Shown here: positions 59,067-64,000 of the stretch, one piece after another
How the letters are laid out: each line of letters opens with the position of its first letter
How positions within the stretch are numbered: position 1 is the first letter of the stretch
From: Roseimaritima sediminicola
GTDB lineage: Bacteria > Planctomycetota > Planctomycetia > Pirellulales > Pirellulaceae
Length of the DNA stretch: 64,000 nucleotides
Direction of reading: 5' to 3'
Assembly: GCF_009618275.1 (NCBI RefSeq)
Contig: NZ_WIAD01000020.1
Location: 27,349 to 91,348, forward strand
Notes under the pieces: generated by a model
Told to the model about the DNA's origin: nothing
Seen by the model: only the letters and a program-made list of their open reading frames with translations
Databases searched by the model: none
Position numbers and translations under genes: made by a program

Positions 59067-60998
59067 GTGATTCGTTTTATTGGCACGTTCGTGTTGGCGA
59101 TCGGGGTATGCTTCGCCACGGGCTGGGAAAAAACCGCTTTTGCCCAGACGCGCGGCGACGCTCCGCAGGCCGACGCGGGCCAGGCTGGCGGTGACCAGCA
59201 GGCCGCCGGGATGCCGCTGGTCGATCGCCAAAACCAGGTGTCCCAGCGATTCCAGCGGCTGGAAGAACTGTTGCTGCGGCTGGCCGAAGTGGAAGCCACC
59301 GAGAACCCGGAACGGGCGGCGTTGTTGCGGCGAGCGGCCAAACAGTCGCGCGAAACGTTCATCCTGGACCGCATGAGCAGCGCCACCGAAGCCCTCCGCA
59401 GTGCCCAGTTTCAAAAAGCCCTCGACGACCAACAAGCGGCTTCGGAAAACCTCGCCGCCCTGCTGAAGCTGTTGCTGACCGAGGACCGGCCGCAGCGGAT
59501 TCGCGATGAAAAACAGCGGATCAGCAACTGGATTAAAGACCTCAAACGCCAGGAACGACGCCAACGCGGCACGCGAGCGCGGACCGAAAACGGCGCGGAC
59601 CTGAAGGTTCTGGAAGCCGAACAGGAGGGAATCATCGAGCAAGCCGAGGCCCTCGAGGCCGAGATGGCCGAAGACAACCAGCCGATCGAAAGCGACGATG
59701 CTTCCAGCGAAGATGCCGATTCCTCCCAGCAGGCGGAAGAATCCTCTCAGCAAATGGAAGATTCCTCTCAGCAGGCGGAAGATTCCTCTCAGCAGATGGA
59801 AGAATCCTCTCAGCAAGCTGGGGAAGAGTCCGCCGAGGCGATGTTGGAGGAGCTGTTAGAGCGGGCGGAGGCCGAAGCGGCCGAAGCGGAGCGGCGGCAG
59901 GCCGAAGCCGAAAAGGCGCTCGCCGAAGCGGAGAAAAAACAGCAGCAGGCCCAGGAGTCGGGCGACGAGGCCGAGCAACAGCAGGCCGAACAAGCCGCGG
60001 CCGAAGCGAAAGCCGCCGCCGAGAAGGCTCAGGAAGAAGCTCGCCGGGCTCAGCAAAACCTACAAGCGGCCCAGCAAGCCCAGCAGTCGGGCGAATCTTC
60101 GCAGCAGTCCGGTGACGCATCCGAGCAGGCGGGCGAGTCGTCTCAGGACCAACAGCAACCGCAAACTCCCCAGCAAAACGCCCAGCAGCAGCTGGAAAAG
60201 GCGTTGGAAAAAATGCGGCAGGCAAAGCAGGACCTGGAGAACGCCAAAAGGGAACAGGCCACCGAGAAACAGCGGCAAGCGGAACAGGAAATTCGTCGAG
60301 CGATCGACCAGCTGGAGAAAATCCTTCGCCAATTGCGTGAAGAGGAGATGCAGCGCGAACTGGCGCGGCTGGAATCGCGTCTGAGAAAGATGGCGCAGAT
60401 GCAGACCGCCGTGCTGGAGAAAACGCAGGAGTTGGCGGCGATTCCGGCGGAAAACCGTGATCGGCAGACCGATTTGCGGGCCGGCAATCTGGCCGGCGAA
60501 GAGAAACAGATCGTGTTGGAGGCGGACCGAGCAATGTTGCTGCTGCGCGAGGAAGGTTCCAGCGTCGCGTTTCCCGAAGTCGTTTCACAGATTCGCGGTG
60601 ACATGCAGACCGTCGCGGATCGGTTGGCGCAAACCAAGGTCGACGTGGTCACGCAGGGCATCCAGGAGGACATCCTGGCGGCCCTGGAAGAGATGATCGC
60701 CGCCCTGCAGAAGGCGCAGCGAGATCTCGAAAAACAGCGTCAACAGCAACAGCAGCAACAACAACAGCAGCAACAGGGCCCGGGCGAGCAGCCGTTGGTC
60801 GCGGCCTTGGCGGAATTGAAGTTGATCCGCACGATGCAAACCCGTGTCAAAGGAACCACCGAACGCTACGACAACTTGCTTCGCGAGTCCGGAGACGCGG
60901 TGCCGGCCGAGATCCAAGGGTTGCTGCAAGACCTGGCCCAGCGGCAGAGGCGCCTTTATACGATCACTCGAGACTTGGTTCTCAAACGCAATCAATAA
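59067..60998 (+). CDS. Exported Gln/Glu/Ala-rich coiled-coil protein
   Basis: A 643-residue protein; GTG at 59067 is preferred (GAGG six bases upstream) over a TTG at 59061. The signal peptide is IRFIGTFVLAIGVCFATGWE, cleaved near AFAQ. Next are a helical domain (about 45-150), a low-complexity array of SSQQAE/SSQQME units (about 215-255), then about 200 residues of heptad-rich AEAERRQAEAEKALAEAEKK coiled coil. After a second domain comes a poly-Gln stretch (about 565-577, CAG/CAA repeats) and a C-terminal helical part ending LYTITRDLVLKRNQ. It is probably periplasmic and elongated. It belongs to the MoxR cluster by position; function unknown. Confidence 0.82.
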   Translation: MIRFIGTFVLAIGVCFATGWEKTAFAQTRGDAPQADAGQAGGDQQAAGMPLVDRQNQVSQRFQRLEELLLRLAEVEATENPERAALLRRAAKQSRETFILDRMSSATEALRSAQFQKALDDQQAASENLAALLKLLLTEDRPQRIRDEKQRISNWIKDLKRQERRQRGTRARTENGADLKVLEAEQEGIIEQAEALEAEMAEDNQPIESDDASSEDADSSQQAEESSQQMEDSSQQAEDSSQQMEESSQQAGEESAEAMLEELLERAEAEAAEAERRQAEAEKALAEAEKKQQQAQESGDEAEQQQAEQAAAEAKAAAEKAQEEARRAQQNLQAAQQAQQSGESSQQSGDASEQAGESSQDQQQPQTPQQNAQQQLEKALEKMRQAKQDLENAKREQATEKQRQAEQEIRRAIDQLEKILRQLREEEMQRELARLESRLRKMAQMQTAVLEKTQELAAIPAENRDRQTDLRAGNLAGEEKQIVLEADRAMLLLREEGSSVAFPEVVSQIRGDMQTVADRLAQTKVDVVTQGIQEDILAALEEMIAALQKAQRDLEKQRQQQQQQQQQQQQGPGEQPLVAALAELKLIRTMQTRVKGTTERYDNLLRESGDAVPAEIQGLLQDLAQRQRRLYTITRDLVLKRNQ

Positions 60999-61025
60999 CG
61001 TCGCCAGCGGCAAAGGAGTTGGGAG

Positions 61026-62075
<1,050 letters not shown>

Positions 62076-62140
62076 CCTGCTGGCATGCGAACCGACCCGT
62101 CCACGCGCGAACACGATTCGAACCTCGCCAAACCACTACA

Positions 62141-62575
62141 ATGCCTTCAGAACAAGACATCTACGAAGAACACGTCCTCGATCATTACGAAGACCCCTAC
62201 CACCGTGGCCAGTGCGACACGGCCACGCACGCCGAGGAGGGCAACAATCCGCTGTGCGGTGACGAGATCCGCGTTGAATTGCGGTTGGATGGAGAGGGTA
62301 AAATAAAAGAAGCTTGGTTCGATGGAAAAGGATGCGTCATCAGCCAGGCTTCGGCTTCGATGCTGATGGAAAGAATCGAGGGCATGACGCCGGAGGAGCT
62401 GAAGGAATTCTCGGCGACCGAGATGCTGGAATTGTTCGGTCCCCAGCTGACTCCGAACCGTCAGAAGTGTTGCCTGCTGTCTTGGCGAGTCGTCCAGCGA
62501 GCGCTGCATTCGCCCTTGGATGAAGACGACGACTCGGCCACGTTCGGCGGCCCCAGCCTGGGCGAAGAGTCGTAG
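62141..62575 (+). CDS. sufU: SufU/IscU-like iron-sulfur scaffold or sulfur-relay protein
   Basis: A 144-residue protein of the IscU/NifU-N fold. Three Cys motifs are conserved: NPLCGDEIRVEL, GKGCVISQASASML and NRQKCCLLSW. The acidic C-terminal extension (DEDDDSATFGGPSLGEES) is not part of the family core. In SufU, the Cys residues bind zinc and accept persulfide sulfur from SufS. The start MPSEQDIYEEHVLDHYEDP is chosen because the family begins there; the longer open frame upstream overlaps the Gln-rich gene. sufS follows after 48 bases. Confidence 0.93.
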   Translation: MPSEQDIYEEHVLDHYEDPYHRGQCDTATHAEEGNNPLCGDEIRVELRLDGEGKIKEAWFDGKGCVISQASASMLMERIEGMTPEELKEFSATEMLELFGPQLTPNRQKCCLLSWRVVQRALHSPLDEDDDSATFGGPSLGEES

Positions 62576-62623
62576 GCTGGGCCCTTCCTGCCTTCCCCTG
62601 ATACAACCTGCCCGAAACGCTTT

Positions 62624-63925
62624 ATGGATCCTTCCACGATCACCACCCCGCCCGCCACCAGCTTCGATCCGCAGTCGTTGAGGGCTGATTTTCCCATCCT
62701 CCTTCAGAAGGCCGCCAGCGGCGAACCGCTGGCCTATCTGGACAACGCCGCCAGTACCCAGCGGCCGCGACAGGTCATCGACGCGATCAGCGATTGCTAC
62801 CAGCGTTACTACGCCAACGTGCATCGCGGCATCCATACGCTCAGCGAATCCTCGACCGATCGCTACGAGCAGGCTCGTCGCTCGGTCAGTGTCTTCTTGA
62901 ACGCCGCCTCTTCCGATGAAGTGCTGTTCGCCGCCGGGACCACCGCCGCGATCAACACGGTGGCCCGGACCTGGGGTGACCAGAACGTCGGCCGCGGCGA
63001 CGTGATCCTGCTGACGATGATGGAACATCACGCCAACATCGTGCCCTGGCATCAGTTGGCCGAGCGGGTCGGATGTGAGGTCGTCTTTGCCCCGCTCAAT
63101 GACAACGGACAGGTCGACCAACAGCAGCTCGATGCCCTGTGGCAGCAGCACGGCTCGCGCATCAAGCTGTTTGCCTTTACGGCCGTCAGCAACGTGCTGG
63201 GAACCATCAACCCGGTCCAGCAATGGGTCCGGCAAGCCCAGCAGCACGGGGCTCGGACCCTGGTCGATGCGGCCCAGACCGCGCCGCACATGGCCATCGA
63301 CGTGCAGGCCTGGCAACCGGACTTTCTGGTCTTCAGCGGCCACAAGTTATGTGGCCCCACGGGGATCGGCGTTTTGTACGGTCGCCGCGAGTTGCTCGAG
63401 TCGATGCCACCGTTCCTGGGTGGCGGAGCGATGATCCAGAGCGTGACGACCGAAGGGTTTGCGCCCGCGGAACTGCCGGACAAGTTCGAAGCCGGCACAC
63501 CGCCGATCACCGAAGCGATCGGCTTGGGCGCGGCGATCGATTACCTGACCGACATCGGTTTGGAACGCATCCATCGCCACGAGGTGAATCTCACCCAGCA
63601 CGCGCACGCCTTGCTCGCCGACGTCCCGGGCGTGCGTTTGATCGGTCCACAGGACCCGGCGGACAAGAGCGGGATCGTCAGTTTTGCGATCGAGGGCGTG
63701 CACGCCCATGACATCGCCCAGTGGATGGACACCCGGGGCATCGCGGTTCGTGCCGGGCATCACTGCGCGATGCCGCTGCACAAATCCCTCGGGCTATCGT
63801 CCAGCACGCGAGCGAGTTTCTACTTGTACAACACAATGGACGAAGTAGAACGGTTCGTCGAAGCGGTCCGCGAAGTCCGAGCCAAGTTCGCGCCCCAAGG
63901 TCGCCGCCGCCGACGACGTAGCTAA
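62624..63925 (+). CDS. sufS: Cysteine desulfurase
   Basis: A 433-residue SufS-type PLP enzyme that transfers sulfur from cysteine to SufU for iron-sulfur cluster assembly. Motifs: YLDNAASTQRPRQVIDA, NVHRGIHTLSESST, EHHANIVPWHQLA, VDAAQTAPHMAIDVQ, the PLP Lys in FSGHKLCGPTGIGVLYG, and the persulfide Cys region RAGHHCAMPLHKSLG. It ends with a basic RRRRRRS tail. Length and layout are normal. The last 75 bases of the window after its stop hold nothing recognisable. Confidence 0.97.
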   Translation: MDPSTITTPPATSFDPQSLRADFPILLQKAASGEPLAYLDNAASTQRPRQVIDAISDCYQRYYANVHRGIHTLSESSTDRYEQARRSVSVFLNAASSDEVLFAAGTTAAINTVARTWGDQNVGRGDVILLTMMEHHANIVPWHQLAERVGCEVVFAPLNDNGQVDQQQLDALWQQHGSRIKLFAFTAVSNVLGTINPVQQWVRQAQQHGARTLVDAAQTAPHMAIDVQAWQPDFLVFSGHKLCGPTGIGVLYGRRELLESMPPFLGGGAMIQSVTTEGFAPAELPDKFEAGTPPITEAIGLGAAIDYLTDIGLERIHRHEVNLTQHAHALLADVPGVRLIGPQDPADKSGIVSFAIEGVHAHDIAQWMDTRGIAVRAGHHCAMPLHKSLGLSSSTRASFYLYNTMDEVERFVEAVREVRAKFAPQGRRRRRRS

Positions 63926-64000
63926 GCGGCAGATGAATCCCCCACCACCATTTTCTCCCCTCTCCCCCGAATCCTGGCGAGTCTAAGCGAGTCAGGAGTT

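Overview
The window looks like chromosomal DNA of a planctomycete, probably Pirellulaceae-like. It has high GC, many short signal-peptide or lipobox proteins, a cadherin/dockerin surface protein with an LEPR-XLL-like N-terminus, large cytochrome c plus beta-propeller proteins, an EF-G of the divergent type I associate with planctomycetes and spirochaetes, and a double-length UvrA of the kind also known in Chlamydiae. I see no rRNA, tRNA, CRISPR array, prophage or transposase gene.

Layout. 1-7.8 kb: the tail of a plus-strand gene, an endonuclease/exonuclease/phosphatase protein, a seven-heme cytochrome with a small membrane partner, an HU protein with a lipoprotein, a PncC/CinA-like amidohydrolase coupled to a lipoprotein, and RNase PH. 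7.9-14.5 kb: surface and secreted proteins (dockerin protein, repeat-rich lipoprotein, two small exported proteins). 14.7-21.2 kb: a fused tandem UvrA. 21.4-23.3 kb: two small genes, then a gene-free stretch of nested repeats. 23.3-30.6 kb, minus strand: a tight five-gene set (cytochrome c/LamG/propeller protein, Nramp-like transporter, Gfo/Idh/MocA oxidoreductase, PII protein, receiver-like protein). 30.7-42.7 kb: FlgK, a DUF4105 membrane protein, a four-PAS hybrid histidine kinase, an HEXXH peptidase, a small conserved protein, EF-G and a Dabb protein. 42.8-49.2 kb: a second single-length UvrA, a membrane protein, a cysteine-rich outer-membrane-like protein and a propeller protein. 49.3-62.1 kb: a seven-gene plus-strand cluster (MoxR, DUF58, two von Willebrand-type membrane proteins, a large membrane/coiled-coil protein, two secreted Gln-rich proteins). 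62.1-63.9 kb: SufU and SufS.

The most unexpected signal is between the genes. Several families of short palindromic repeats sit precisely at gene ends. Family A (core GTAGCTCGGCTGTCCCAGCC) supplies or directly follows the stop codon of several genes. Family C (about 96-172 bp, ends TAAGCACGTCG) supplies stop codons through its terminal inverted repeat. Family B (about 113 bp, ends GTCGATTTATT) shares its core with a 7 x 33 bp tandem array at 58.8 kb. One related repeat is read in frame inside a predicted export signal. The other candidate system is the operon joining a canonical PII protein to an Nramp-like transporter.

All functions are from reading motifs by eye; no database search was run.
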